From NCBI RefSeq assembly GCF_002001105.1, contig NZ_MUNP01000080.1, positions 34,614-98,613 on the forward strand: 64,000 nucleotides of DNA, in the 5' to 3' direction. Position 1 is the stretch's first letter, and each line of letters opens with the position of its first letter. This DNA comes from Rhodanobacter sp. C06 (GTDB lineage Bacteria; Pseudomonadota; Gammaproteobacteria; Xanthomonadales; Rhodanobacteraceae). Shown here in pieces: positions 48,417 through 59,400 of this stretch. The notes below the pieces were generated by a model. It saw only the letters and a program-made list of their open reading frames with translations, made no database searches and had not been told where the DNA came from. Made by a program: the position numbers and the translations under genes.

Positions 48417-49511
48417 TCAGGCGTGTTTGCGGAAATACAGCCACGCCACCAGCGCCAGCAGGGTCGCGGGCAGCAGGTTGGCGAGCAGCGGCGGCATGCC
48501 GTAGACGGTGCCGAAGTTCACCATCGCCTTCTGCAGGAAGTACCACGCGATCGCCAGCAGCATGCCGATGAAGATGCGCTTGCCGAGGCCGCCCGAGCGC
48601 ATCGCGCCGAACGCGAACGGCATCGCGCACAGCACCAGCACCAGCACGTTGAGCGCATACAGCGCACGGCCCCAGAACGCCACCGCATACACGCCGGGGC
48701 TTTCGCCGTTGCGCTCCAGGTAGCTCATGCTGCGACGCAGGTCGCGCATCGACAGGTATTGCGGCTGGATCACCGATTGCGCCAGCACCTGCGGGTTGAG
48801 GCTGGATTGCCACTGCTCGCTGGCCGCGGTGCTGCTGTGCGTGCCGGTGGCGTCCAGCGTGGTGCTGCGCACCTCGTGCAGGATCCACTCGTGACCGTCG
48901 TGGTCGGCGGTCTTCGCCCAGTCGAAGCGACTGAGCTGACCGTCGGCGGTGAGCGTGAACACGCGCACGTCGGTGAGCTGCACCGCGTCGTGGTCGCCCA
49001 CCCGGCGCACCACGCTGCCGCGCGCGTTGATGATGCGGTCGCCGTCGCGCGCCCACAGCCCGCTGCCGGTGGCGCCGATGTTGCCGCTCTTCATGCGCAG
49101 TTGCATGGTCTGCGCCAGCTGGTCGCCCCAGGGCGCGGCGGTCTCGCCCAGGATCACCACGCCCACGATCAGCACCGCGATCACTCCGGTGGCCGAGGCG
49201 GCGATGCGCAGGCGCGACATGCCGGCGGCGCGCAGCGCGGTGAGCTCGCCGGTGGCGGCGAGGCCGCCCAGGCCCAGCAGCCCGCCGATCAGCGCCGCGT
49301 TGCCGAACATCTCGTAGGCGCGGCGTGGCGTGGTCACCAGCACGTACACCGTCGCATTCGTCAGCGTGAAACCATTCTTGCCCACATTGCTGAGCTGGCG
49401 CAGGAACTGGGTGACCGCATCGAAGCCGGTGAGCACCAGCCACACGCCAATCAGCGAACCGAGCACGCTGAACGCGACCAGCCGATCCACCCTCTTGATC
49501 GCGAACTTCAT
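48417..49511 (-). CDS. lptG: LptG, inner-membrane permease of the LPS transporter
   Basis: This is a 364-residue YjgP/YjgQ-family protein with membrane spans at both ends ([30 protein letters not shown]) around a beta-jellyroll periplasmic domain. [12 protein letters not shown] is the conserved cytoplasmic coupling helix. With LptF and LptB it extracts LPS from the inner membrane. It overlaps lptF by 4 bases. Confidence 0.94.
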   Translation of the reverse strand: MKFAIKRVDRLVAFSVLGSLIGVWLVLTGFDAVTQFLRQLSNVGKNGFTLTNATVYVLVTTPRRAYEMFGNAALIGGLLGLGGLAATGELTALRAAGMSRLRIAASATGVIAVLIVGVVILGETAAPWGDQLAQTMQLRMKSGNIGATGSGLWARDGDRIINARGSVVRRVGDHDAVQLTDVRVFTLTADGQLSRFDWAKTADHDGHEWILHEVRSTTLDATGTHSSTAASEQWQSSLNPQVLAQSVIQPQYLSMRDLRRSMSYLERNGESPGVYAVAFWGRALYALNVLVLVLCAMPFAFGAMRSGGLGKRIFIGMLLAIAWYFLQKAMVNFGTVYGMPPLLANLLPATLLALVAWLYFRKHA

Positions 49512-50620
49512 GCAGGCAGCGCCTTCTCGTTGCGCGGCTTGCGCGGCGCGTACTGCTTGCGCCACAGCCACGCGGCGAACGCCAGCATCAGCACGTGCAG
49601 CATCCACAGCGCCGTCTGGTGGTGCCAGTGGCCCTTGCCGATCTGCGCCCGCCCCAGCGCCAGCAGCAGGTAGTACAGGTAGAAGCTCAGCATCGCCAGC
49701 ATCAGGCGGCCGTAGCGCGGTTCGCGCGGGCTCTGCCGCGACAGCGGCAACGCCAGCATCAGCATCACCAGGGTCAGCGCCGGCGCGTTGGTGCGCCAGG
49801 CCAGCTCGGCAAGGGCGAGCGGATTGGTGGAGCGCGCGAGATCCAGCGTGGACATGCTCTCGGCGGGATCCTCGTCGTCGTCGCTGGTCACGTTGGAGAG
49901 CGAGGAATCGTTGCGCTGGTATTGCATGCGCCGCCAGCTGTCCGCACCCAGCGGGATGTCGTACTGCCAGCCGTCGTGGAACGCGATGTAGCGGTTCGCG
50001 CCGTTGCTCTCCTGGTACAGCTGGCCGTTGCTGGCGGTGACCAGTTTGACGTGCAGCTGGCCGTCCTTGCTGGTGCGCTGGGTGGACACGAAGCTGCGGC
50101 CCAGCCGGGTGCCGTCCTGGCTCAGCGTGTCGACGAAGATGATGCCGCCCTTGCCGGGCAGCTCGGTGAAGCGGCCGGCGTCGAGGCCGGCGGCAACCAC
50201 CGAACGGTTCGCCGCGGTCACCATCGCATCGCTGGTGCGCGCCGCCCACGGCCCCAGCCACAGCGACACCACCGCGGTGAGCAGCACCAGCGCCACGGCG
50301 AGTATCGCCATCGGCCGCAGCAGCCCGTTCGGCCCCATGCCAGAGGACATCAGCACGTGCATCTCGCTTTCGCGGTACATCCGGCCCAGCGCCATCAGCA
50401 CACCGATCATGCTGGCCAGCGGCAGCATGTTGGTGAGCCCTCCCAAGGTGCGCAGGCCCAGCACCTGGAACATCACGCTGGCCGGAAAGCTGCCCCTGGC
50501 CACCTGCTGCAGCACGCTGGCGAACGCCGTGCCGGCGACGATCACCATCAGCACCACCACGGTGGCGGCCACGGTCTGCGCCAGCTCGCGCAGGAAATAG
50601 CGGTCGAGAATGCTCAGCAT
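49508..50620 (-). CDS. lptF: LptF, inner-membrane permease of the LPS transporter
   Basis: This 370-residue partner of LptG begins MLSILDRYFLRELAQT, the usual LptF start, and has MYRESEMHVLMSSGM as coupling helix. It has six predicted membrane spans around a periplasmic domain. It is transcribed divergently from pepA and followed by lptG with overlap. Confidence 0.94.
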   Translation of the reverse strand: MLSILDRYFLRELAQTVAATVVVLMVIVAGTAFASVLQQVARGSFPASVMFQVLGLRTLGGLTNMLPLASMIGVLMALGRMYRESEMHVLMSSGMGPNGLLRPMAILAVALVLLTAVVSLWLGPWAARTSDAMVTAANRSVVAAGLDAGRFTELPGKGGIIFVDTLSQDGTRLGRSFVSTQRTSKDGQLHVKLVTASNGQLYQESNGANRYIAFHDGWQYDIPLGADSWRRMQYQRNDSSLSNVTSDDDEDPAESMSTLDLARSTNPLALAELAWRTNAPALTLVMLMLALPLSRQSPREPRYGRLMLAMLSFYLYYLLLALGRAQIGKGHWHHQTALWMLHVLMLAFAAWLWRKQYAPRKPRNEKALPA

Positions 50621-50715
50621 GCGATAAACTTGTGGGCTTCCGTCAACGCCGACCCCGCCGGCGAACCGCCAGTTTAGCCGGTTCGCCGCTGGCCGCGCCC
50701 ACGCAGGAACGCCCG

Positions 50716-52206
50716 ATGACCCTCCAGTTCAGCCTGACCACCGCCGCTCCCGAAACCGCCGACACCGCCTGCGTGCTGGTGGGCGTGTACGAACAGGGCG
50801 TGCTGACCAGCGCTGCCGCCTGTGTGGACGGTGCCACCGGTGGCGCGATCAAGCGCCAGGTGGAGAGCGGCGACATCAGCGGCAAGGCCGGCAGCACCAC
50901 CCTGCTCTACGCGCCGACCGGCATCGCGGCGAAGCGCGTGCTGGTGGTGGGCTTGGGCACGCAGAAGGGTTTCGACGCGGCGCGCTACCAGAAAGTGGCG
51001 ATCGAGGCCGCCCGCGCGCTGGGCAAGCTGCCGCTCGCCGAGGCGACGTGGTATCTCGCCGAGGTGGACGTGCCGGGCCGCGACGCCGCCTGGCGCGTGC
51101 GCACCGCCGCACTGGCCGCCGACCATGCCGCCTACCGCTACACCGCCACCTTCAAGCCGCGCGAGAAGAGCGCGCAGACGGAACTGGCGTCGCTCGCCTT
51201 CGCCGCGGGCGCCGATGCGGAAGCCGGCCTGGCGCAGGCCTGCGGCATCGCCGAGGGCGTGCGCTTCGCGCGCGAACTGGCCAACCTGCCGCCGAACATC
51301 TGCACGCCCGTCTACATCGCCGAGCAGGCGCAGGCCTTCGCCGACGCGCACGACAAGGTCGATTGCCGCGTGCTCGACCACGTGGAGATGGAGAAGCTCG
51401 GCTTCGGCTCGCTGCTCGCGGTGGGTCGTGGCTCGGCGAACAAGCCGAAGCTGATCGCGCTGCAGTACCACGGCGGCGCCGCGGGCGCGGCGCCCTACGC
51501 CTTCGTGGGCAAGGGCATCACCTTCGACACCGGCGGCATCAGCCTCAAGCCCGGCCCCGGCATGGAGGAGATGAAGTTCGACATGGGCGGTGCGGCCGGC
51601 GTGCTCGGCGCGTTCGTTGCCGCGGTGAAAATGGGCGTCGGGCACAACCTCGTCTGCGTGGTGCCTTCGGCCGAGAACATGCCCGACGGCGACAGCTACC
51701 GTCCCGGCGACGTGCTCACCAGCCTGTCCGGCCTCACCATCGAAGTGCTCAACACCGACGCCGAGGGTCGGCTGATCCTGTGCGACGCGCTGACCTGGAC
51801 CGCGCGGACGTTCCAGCCGCAGGCGATGATCGATGCCGCCACGCTGACCGGCGCCTGCGTGATCGCGCTGGGCAAGCACGCCAGCGGCCTGTTCAGCAGG
51901 CACGACGACCTCGCCACCGAACTGCTCGCCGCGGGCGAGCACGCGCTGGACCGCGCGTGGCGCATGCCGCTGTGGGACGACTACCAGGTGCAGCTCGACT
52001 CCGGCTTCGCCGACGTCGCCAACATCGGCGGCAAGAGCGCCGGCGCGATCACCGCCGCCTGCTTCCTGTCGCGCTTCGCCGAAGGCCAGCGCTGGGCGCA
52101 CCTCGACATCGCCGGCACGGCCTGGGATGAAGGCCGCAAGGGCCTGGCCACCGGCCGCCCGGTGGCGCTGCTGGCGCAGTGGTTGCTGGATCGTTGCGAG
52201 AAGTGA
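50716..52206 (+). CDS. pepA: leucyl aminopeptidase
   Basis: This 496-residue M17 metallopeptidase has the metal and catalytic motifs GKGITFDTGGISLKPG, MKFDMGGAAG and NTDAEGRLILCDAL. It removes N-terminal residues from peptides; PepA homologues can also bind DNA. AGGAACG precedes the ATG. It stands before holC, the usual pepA-holC order. Confidence 0.96.
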   Translation: MTLQFSLTTAAPETADTACVLVGVYEQGVLTSAAACVDGATGGAIKRQVESGDISGKAGSTTLLYAPTGIAAKRVLVVGLGTQKGFDAARYQKVAIEAARALGKLPLAEATWYLAEVDVPGRDAAWRVRTAALAADHAAYRYTATFKPREKSAQTELASLAFAAGADAEAGLAQACGIAEGVRFARELANLPPNICTPVYIAEQAQAFADAHDKVDCRVLDHVEMEKLGFGSLLAVGRGSANKPKLIALQYHGGAAGAAPYAFVGKGITFDTGGISLKPGPGMEEMKFDMGGAAGVLGAFVAAVKMGVGHNLVCVVPSAENMPDGDSYRPGDVLTSLSGLTIEVLNTDAEGRLILCDALTWTARTFQPQAMIDAATLTGACVIALGKHASGLFSRHDDLATELLAAGEHALDRAWRMPLWDDYQVQLDSGFADVANIGGKSAGAITAACFLSRFAEGQRWAHLDIAGTAWDEGRKGLATGRPVALLAQWLLDRCEK

Positions 52207-52288
52207 GTGAAGAGAAGTGGGGGAGTGAGAGCTGAAGGTTTGAGGCATCATGCCCATGCCACTTCTCCCTCCTCCCTACTCACTCCTG
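52202..52288. repeat. purine/pyrimidine inverted repeat, copy 2
   Basis: AGTGAGTGAAGAGAAGTGGG on the left and TCCCTCCTCCCTACTCACTC on the right are imperfect complements around about 30 bases. The layout and sequence match the element at 36778. It begins at the stop codon of pepA and ends just before holC. Confidence 0.65.
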
Positions 52289-52292
52289 CCTT

Positions 52293-52712
52293 ATGCGCGC
52301 CGACTTCTACCTGATCGACAAGCCGCGCTTCCGCGAACAGCCGCTGCTCCTGGTATGCGAGCTGGTGAAGCGCGCGTTCGCGGCACAGCAGCCCACGCTG
52401 ATCCTCACCCGCGACCACGCGCAGGCCGAGGCGATCGACGAATTGCTGTGGGCGTTCGACGAGGATGCCTTCATCCCGCACCAGCTCGCCGGCGACGACG
52501 ACGATGCGGGTACCGCGGTGCTGATCGTGCCGCCCGGCGTGGACACGCCCGATCGCCCGCTGGTCATCAACCTCCGCGAGGGCTGCGCCAGCGGCCAGTT
52601 CCAGCGCGTGCTGGAAGTGGTGCCTGCCGACGAGGCGGAGCGCACGGGATCGCGCGAACGCTGGAGCGAATACAAGCGTCGCGGCTTCGAGCTGCACAAG
52701 AACGACATGTAA
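52293..52712 (+). CDS. holC: DNA polymerase III chi subunit
   Basis: This 139-residue protein begins MRADFYLIDKPRFREQPLLL and contains LILTRDHAQAEAIDELLW and VLEVVPADEAERTGSRERW, in line with HolC. It links the clamp loader to single-stranded binding protein. valS, which usually follows, is not here. Confidence 0.92.
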   Translation: MRADFYLIDKPRFREQPLLLVCELVKRAFAAQQPTLILTRDHAQAEAIDELLWAFDEDAFIPHQLAGDDDDAGTAVLIVPPGVDTPDRPLVINLREGCASGQFQRVLEVVPADEAERTGSRERWSEYKRRGFELHKNDM

Positions 52713-52717
52713 GCGGC

Positions 52718-55700
52718 TCAGCCGGCCATCGCCAGCTCACCCCCGCCCGCTCCGCGCAACACCCAAGCCAGCATCGCCGCCAGTTGTTCGCCGCTGAGCG
52801 GCTTGCGCAGGAAGCCGTCCATGCCCGCCTCGCGCGCGTGCGCCTCGTCCGTCTCGCCCGAGCGGGCCGTCACCGCCACGATCGGCAGGTGCGGCCCCGT
52901 CTCGCGCTGGCGGATCAGCCGCGCCACCTGGAAACCGTCCACGCCCGGCAGGTCCAGGTCCAGCAGCACCGCGTCGTAGCAGTTCCGCTCCAGCTCGGCC
53001 AAGGCCAGCAAGCCGTTCGCCACATGGCAGGCCGCATGGCCCTGCTGCTGCAGCAGGCCGGTGATCACCGCCGCCACGATCGGGTCGTCCTCCACCAGCA
53101 GCAGGCGCAGCGGATGTTCATCGGCGGGTGACGGCGAGGCTTGTTCATCCGCGACGTGGCCCACCTCGATCAGCGGCAACCGCACCAGGAAGCTGCTGCC
53201 GTGGCCCAGCCGCGATTGCAGCTCGATGCTGCCGCCCATCATCTCCACCAGCTCGCGGCAGATCGCCAGACCCAGACCGCTGCCAGCGCGGCGCTGCGGG
53301 CTGTCCTCCTGTTCGAAGCGCTGGAACAGCCGCGCCTGGCTGCCTTCGGGAATGCCCGGCCCCGTGTCGCTGACGCTGAACAGCAGGCTGTCGCCGCCGC
53401 GCGCGGCGCGCAGAGTCACGCTGCCGTGCGCGGTGAACTTCAGCGCGTTGTTCGCCAGGTTCAGCAGCACCTGCTTGACGCGCACCGCGTCGCCGATCGT
53501 CTGCGCCGGCAGGTCGTCGGCGATCTCCACCACGAAGCGCAGGCCCTTGCTCCAGGCCTGGCCCTGCTCCAGCTGCGCCACGTCCTCGACCAGCTGGCGC
53601 GGGTCGAACGGCGCCGGCTCCAGCTCCAGCCGCCCGGCATCGATGCGCACCAGGTCCAGCGCGTCGTTGAGCAGCTTCAGCAGCATGCTGCCGGAGCGTT
53701 GCATCGCCCGCGTGTAGTCCTGCTGCTTCGGATCCAGCGGCGTGTTCAAGAGCAACTCGGCCATGCCCATCACGCCGGTCATCGGCGTGCGGATCTCGTG
53801 GCTCAGCGTGGCGAGGAACTGCGTCTTCGCCGCGCTGGCCTGCTCGGCCAGCGCGCGGCGCTGCTCGATCAGTTCGATGCGGTGGCGCTGCGCCAGTCGC
53901 CGCCGCCACGCCCACATGATCCAGCCCACCACCGCCGCCAGCGCCAGCGCATACAGCAGCCACGCCCACCAGCGCAGCCACGGCGGCGCCTGCACGTGGA
54001 TGCGCAGCGGCGTGGCCAGATGCGACCACACACCCTCCGCTCCCGTCGCCATCACGTCCAGCGTGTAGTCGCCGCCGCCCAAGCCGGAGAGGTCGCGCTC
54101 GCCCTGGTTGCCCACGTCCACCCAGCCGGGATCGAAGCCGTGCAGGAAGAAGCGATAGTGGTTGTCCACGGGATCGAGGTACGAGTACACGCGCGCCCGG
54201 ATGTCCAATTGGCGGTCGCGCCAGCCGACCTTCACCACCCCGGCGCCGATCGGCAGCGCCTGCTGCGTGCCGTGCCGGCGCACGTTGATGCCGGTGATCG
54301 CCAGTGGCGACGCCGTCTTCTGCACGCCGATCCGGTCCGGATCGAAGGCCACCACGCCGCCCAGGGTCGGTGCATACAGGTAGCCGCTGGGCATCAGGGC
54401 GTAGCCGCGCGAGAACTCGCCGTTGGCTAGCCCGTCCTGCAGGCCGAAGGAACGGAAACGCCCGTTCGCCGGGTCGAAGCGCCACAGGCCGTCGTGACCG
54501 AATACCCAGACCCGGCCCCCGGTATCCACCTTGAGATCCACCACGTTGATCGACGGCCAGCCATGCGCCGCATCTACGGTGCGCTCGCGCACCAGCTTGC
54601 CGTCGCTTTCGATGCGGTAGTGCGCCAGGCCATTCGCGTTGGCCATCCAGATGCCGTGCGGGGTAAACGCGAACGCGTCCACGCTCTGCCCCTGCGGCGC
54701 GCCCGGCGCCATCACGAAACGGTCGCGCGCACCGTCCAGCCGCATCATGCCGCCGTCGCTGGCGTACCAGAACACGCCACCACGCAACGTCATCTGGCTG
54801 CCCCAGCGCACCTTCTCGTTGGCCTGGTCCATCGCCACCGGACTCACCGCCAGCGTGTCCGGATCGATGCGGAAGATGCCTTCGCCGAAGGTGCGCGCAT
54901 ACATCTTGTCGTCAGGGCCCGGCTCCACCTCCAGCGGACGCCGCATGCCGCTGCTGCCCGCGGGATCGACGCGCATGCAGGGATGGCGCGGGTCGTCACA
55001 CACCTCGATCGCCCCCTGCACCACCACCCACAGGCGCCCGCGCGCGTCCTCGGTCATGCCGACCACGTCGCCGCCGAGATCCGAGTAGCTGTGCTCCACC
55101 TGCCCGGTGACGGGGTCGAGCCGGTCCACCCGGCCGGCGCGCTCGCCCACCCAGACATGGCGACCATCCTTGCCGCGCGCCATGGTGGTGGCGATCGAGT
55201 CGCGCAGACTGGCCGCATCGTCCGGGATATGGGTGAAGCGGCTGAAGCTGTCCCAGCCCGGCGCCAGGTAGCCGACGCCGCCGTCGAACAGTGCGAACCA
55301 CAGCCCGCCGGCGCGATCGACCAGCATCTGCCATACCCAGGTGCCGGGCAGGTCGCCGTTCAACGCGGGCTGGTTGGTCACCGGCATCACCGGGGCGTCC
55401 GCGCGCGGCTGCATGAACAGCCCGCGCTGCGTGCCGACCCACAGCCGACCGGCATCGTCGCGCACGCTGGCCATCACGTTGGTGGCGGGAATCGTGCTGC
55501 CGCCGAAATGCCGCGCCAAGCCGTCCGGCCCCACCACCATCAGGCCGCGGATGGTGGCGATGCGCACGTCGTCGCCATTCCCGCCGATGCTCCAGGCTGA
55601 CATCGACTGCCGCGGATCGGCGGCCAGCACCGGATGCACCTGCCCCTGCGCATCGCGGCGGAACACGCCGAGGTCGCTGCCGATCCACAGCTGGCCGCGG

Positions 55701-56320
55701 GCATCGACATGGAGCGCGCCGACCAGGCCGAAGCTCTCGGCCTTGCCGCCGGGCGCCCGGTAGCTCACGTGCTCGAAGCCGCGGCCATCCGGCCGCATGC
55801 GGTCCAGCCCTTGCCCCGTGCCCACCCACAGCGTGCCGTCCGGTGTCTGCGCGAGCGACCATGTGCGGTCACTGGCGAGGCTGGCGGGATCGTCGGGGTC
55901 GTGTCCCCAGTGCTCGAACTTGCCGGTGACCGCGTCGTAGCGGTTCAGTCCCGCATTGAGGCCGCCCGCCCACAGGCGGTTGCGGTCATCCACCAGCAGC
56001 GTGGCAACGCCGTTGTCGTACAGCGAACCCGGATCGTTCGCCACGTGGCGGAACACCTTGAAATGCACGCCGTCATAGCGCGCGATGCCGCCCTTGGTGC
56101 CGAACCAGATCGCCCCGGCGTGATCCTGCACCACGGCGTAGACATTGGAACTGGGCAGGCCGTCGGGCACGCCGTAGCGGCGGAACTGCGGCGTGACCAT
56201 GGGCACCGCCGCCGCGGCGGGGGCCGGCGGGGCGGCCGCCTTCACGGACGCGGGCGCCGCGATGAGCAGGAGCAGGAGCAGGCCGGACAAACCTGCCGAC
56301 AGCATCGGCCTGCAACCCAT
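52718..56320 (-). CDS. hybrid sensor histidine kinase with beta-propeller sensor (copy A)
   Basis: This 1,200-residue protein has a signal peptide and a large periplasmic sensor made of repeated two-component-regulator propeller motifs (for example GAIWFGTKGGIARYDG, LWVGTGQGLDRM). A Y_Y_Y domain follows (residues about 690-760), then a membrane span (LLYALALAAVVGWIMWAW), HisKA with histidine near 840 (LATLSHEIRTPMTG), HATPase (DTGPGIPEG) and a C-terminal receiver with aspartate near 1120 (AVLLDLDLPG). No DNA-binding output domain follows the receiver, unlike Bacteroides hybrid regulators. The chosen ATG has AGGGGAACG before it. It lies in tandem with a paralogue, and the shared C-terminal region appears identical at DNA level. 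The ligand is unknown. Confidence 0.9.
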   Translation of the reverse strand: MGCRPMLSAGLSGLLLLLLIAAPASVKAAAPPAPAAAAVPMVTPQFRRYGVPDGLPSSNVYAVVQDHAGAIWFGTKGGIARYDGVHFKVFRHVANDPGSLYDNGVATLLVDDRNRLWAGGLNAGLNRYDAVTGKFEHWGHDPDDPASLASDRTWSLAQTPDGTLWVGTGQGLDRMRPDGRGFEHVSYRAPGGKAESFGLVGALHVDARGQLWIGSDLGVFRRDAQGQVHPVLAADPRQSMSAWSIGGNGDDVRIATIRGLMVVGPDGLARHFGGSTIPATNVMASVRDDAGRLWVGTQRGLFMQPRADAPVMPVTNQPALNGDLPGTWVWQMLVDRAGGLWFALFDGGVGYLAPGWDSFSRFTHIPDDAASLRDSIATTMARGKDGRHVWVGERAGRVDRLDPVTGQVEHSYSDLGGDVVGMTEDARGRLWVVVQGAIEVCDDPRHPCMRVDPAGSSGMRRPLEVEPGPDDKMYARTFGEGIFRIDPDTLAVSPVAMDQANEKVRWGSQMTLRGGVFWYASDGGMMRLDGARDRFVMAPGAPQGQSVDAFAFTPHGIWMANANGLAHYRIESDGKLVRERTVDAAHGWPSINVVDLKVDTGGRVWVFGHDGLWRFDPANGRFRSFGLQDGLANGEFSRGYALMPSGYLYAPTLGGVVAFDPDRIGVQKTASPLAITGINVRRHGTQQALPIGAGVVKVGWRDRQLDIRARVYSYLDPVDNHYRFFLHGFDPGWVDVGNQGERDLSGLGGGDYTLDVMATGAEGVWSHLATPLRIHVQAPPWLRWWAWLLYALALAAVVGWIMWAWRRRLAQRHRIELIEQRRALAEQASAAKTQFLATLSHEIRTPMTGVMGMAELLLNTPLDPKQQDYTRAMQRSGSMLLKLLNDALDLVRIDAGRLELEPAPFDPRQLVEDVAQLEQGQAWSKGLRFVVEIADDLPAQTIGDAVRVKQVLLNLANNALKFTAHGSVTLRAARGGDSLLFSVSDTGPGIPEGSQARLFQRFEQEDSPQRRAGSGLGLAICRELVEMMGGSIELQSRLGHGSSFLVRLPLIEVGHVADEQASPSPADEHPLRLLLVEDDPIVAAVITGLLQQQGHAACHVANGLLALAELERNCYDAVLLDLDLPGVDGFQVARLIRQRETGPHLPIVAVTARSGETDEAHAREAGMDGFLRKPLSGEQLAAMLAWVLRGAGGGELAMAG
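52767..54011. repeat. 1,245-bp duplicated block, copy A
   Basis: This segment covers the membrane span, kinase and most of the receiver domain of the first hybrid kinase. I found no mismatch with 56533-57777 (constant offset 3,766). It is part of a coding region. Confidence 0.9.
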
Positions 56321-56474
56321 CACGTTCCCCTGCATGGCGGCGCCCGGGCAGGCGCGGCGACCCCGCACGGCCTGCACCGTTTCGTCCGCGGATCATGCCA
56401 AAACAAGGCCGGGGAAGCGAATGCGGGGCCGCTGCCCCGCGCACCCGGCGCGCGGGAGCGGCGCGGAATGCACC

Positions 56475-59400
56475 CTACCCGGCCGCAACCGCCTCGGCAT
56501 CCTCCTCGTCGCCTGTCGCACGCAGCACGCGCGCCAGCATCGCCGCCAGTTGTTCGCCGCTGAGCGGCTTGCGCAGGAAGCCGTCCATGCCCGCCTCGCG
56601 CGCGTGCGCCTCGTCCGTCTCGCCCGAGCGGGCCGTCACCGCCACGATCGGCAGGTGCGGCCCCGTCTCGCGCTGGCGGATCAGCCGCGCCACCTGGAAA
56701 CCGTCCACGCCCGGCAGGTCCAGGTCCAGCAGCACCGCGTCGTAGCAGTTCCGCTCCAGCTCGGCCAAGGCCAGCAAGCCGTTCGCCACATGGCAGGCCG
56801 CATGGCCCTGCTGCTGCAGCAGGCCGGTGATCACCGCCGCCACGATCGGGTCGTCCTCCACCAGCAGCAGGCGCAGCGGATGTTCATCGGCGGGTGACGG
56901 CGAGGCTTGTTCATCCGCGACGTGGCCCACCTCGATCAGCGGCAACCGCACCAGGAAGCTGCTGCCGTGGCCCAGCCGCGATTGCAGCTCGATGCTGCCG
57001 CCCATCATCTCCACCAGCTCGCGGCAGATCGCCAGACCCAGACCGCTGCCAGCGCGGCGCTGCGGGCTGTCCTCCTGTTCGAAGCGCTGGAACAGCCGCG
57101 CCTGGCTGCCTTCGGGAATGCCCGGCCCCGTGTCGCTGACGCTGAACAGCAGGCTGTCGCCGCCGCGCGCGGCGCGCAGAGTCACGCTGCCGTGCGCGGT
57201 GAACTTCAGCGCGTTGTTCGCCAGGTTCAGCAGCACCTGCTTGACGCGCACCGCGTCGCCGATCGTCTGCGCCGGCAGGTCGTCGGCGATCTCCACCACG
57301 AAGCGCAGGCCCTTGCTCCAGGCCTGGCCCTGCTCCAGCTGCGCCACGTCCTCGACCAGCTGGCGCGGGTCGAACGGCGCCGGCTCCAGCTCCAGCCGCC
57401 CGGCATCGATGCGCACCAGGTCCAGCGCGTCGTTGAGCAGCTTCAGCAGCATGCTGCCGGAGCGTTGCATCGCCCGCGTGTAGTCCTGCTGCTTCGGATC
57501 CAGCGGCGTGTTCAAGAGCAACTCGGCCATGCCCATCACGCCGGTCATCGGCGTGCGGATCTCGTGGCTCAGCGTGGCGAGGAACTGCGTCTTCGCCGCG
57601 CTGGCCTGCTCGGCCAGCGCGCGGCGCTGCTCGATCAGTTCGATGCGGTGGCGCTGCGCCAGTCGCCGCCGCCACGCCCACATGATCCAGCCCACCACCG
57701 CCGCCAGCGCCAGCGCATACAGCAGCCACGCCCACCAGCGCAGCCACGGCGGCGCCTGCACGTGGATGCGCAGCGGCTGTGCCAAGCGGCCCCACCCGCC
57801 GTAGGCGCCGGCCGCCTCGACATTCAAGGTGTAGTCGCCGGCATGCATGCCCACGAATTCGCGGTCGCCGCTGTTGCCGGTGTCGACCCAGTCGTCGTCC
57901 ACCCCGTCCAAGCGGAAGCGGTAGCGGTTCGCCCGCGGATTGACGTAGGAAAGCGCGCGCACGCCGATGCGCAAGTCGCGGTCGTTCCAGACCAGGCCGA
58001 TGTCGCGCTGGTTGGTCGGCAAGGCCCGCATGCCCCGGCTGCCACGCACGTCGAGGGCAGTCACCGCCGGCGACGGCACCGCCGGCCGCTCATGCAGCTG
58101 CATGGGGTTGAAGCCGATCACGCCGCCTTGCGTGGGGGCAAACAGCGGGCCGCCGGGCACCGGCCGCACCGGGCCGCCGAGGAATTCGTTGTTGACCAGG
58201 CCGTCCTGCGCGCCGAAGTGCTTGAAGCCGCCGTCGCGTGGGTCGTAGCGCCACAACCCGACCTGGCTGAAGATCCACAGGCGCCCGAGCCGGTCCACAT
58301 GCATGCCGAGCGTCACCGGATTCTTCCAACCCTGCGCCGTCCCCACCAGGCAATCGCGCACGGCCCGGTCGCCTTCCCAGTGGTAATGCTCCAGCCCGTC
58401 GCCGCGCACCAGCCAGAACGTCGACCCGATCGAGGTGAAGCCAAGCACGTCTTCGCCCCGGGGGATGCCGGGCACGAATTCCATGCGCTGGCTGGCGGGG
58501 CTCCAGCGCATCAGGCCCGCACCGCTCGCATACCAGAGCGCGCCGTCGTGCCAGTCCAGGCCCGATACCCGCAGGTCGACGTCCTTCGCGTCCGCCGGCA
58601 TCGGCAGCGGCGTCACCTGCAGCGTCCGGGTATCGATCCGGACCACGCCATACTTCGCCACCGTCAGGTACAACGCGCCGTCGTCGCCCAGCACCAGCAC
58701 TTCGGGCCGGGTGATCTGGCGGCGCTCCGGATCGATCGTCGTGAGCTTGCCGTCCTTGAATCGCTGCAGCGCCCCGCGCACGGTGAACCACAGGCTGCTG
58801 CCGTCGTCGACCATCGAGATCACTTCGGTGTTCACGCCATCGACCACGTGCCGGACCTCGCCGGTAAGCGGGTCAAGCTTGTCGATCTTGCCGCGCTCGC
58901 CCACCCACAGCTTGCCGTCCGCGCTGGGCGCCACCACGGAGGCCAGCGTGTCGCGCAGGCTGGCGGGATCGTCGGGCACGTGCGTGTAGCGCGAGAAGCC
59001 CTCCCAGCCGGGCGCCAGGTAGGCGATGCCGCCGTCGTAGAAGGTGAACCACAGGCCGCCCTCGCGATCCGCAACGACGCGCCAGGTCCACTCGCCCGGC
59101 AAGCCGCCCAGCACCAGCGGCTGGCTGTGGAAGCGATGGATGCCGGTGCGCGGATCGTCCATCACCACGCCGTGCAGCGTCACCATCCACAGCCGTCCGG
59201 CGCGGTCGCGCGTGCTGTCGAAGACGTATTCCGGCTTCATCTGCGCGGCACTGAACATCGGTCGCGCCACGCCGTCGGCGTCCACGTGCAACAGGCCCAG
59301 CCGTGTACCGATGCGCAAGTCCTTGCCGCTACCGTTGATGCGCCAGATCTGGTCGGGCTTGTCTTCGCCATGCACGACCTCGACCTGCCGGATGCTGCCG

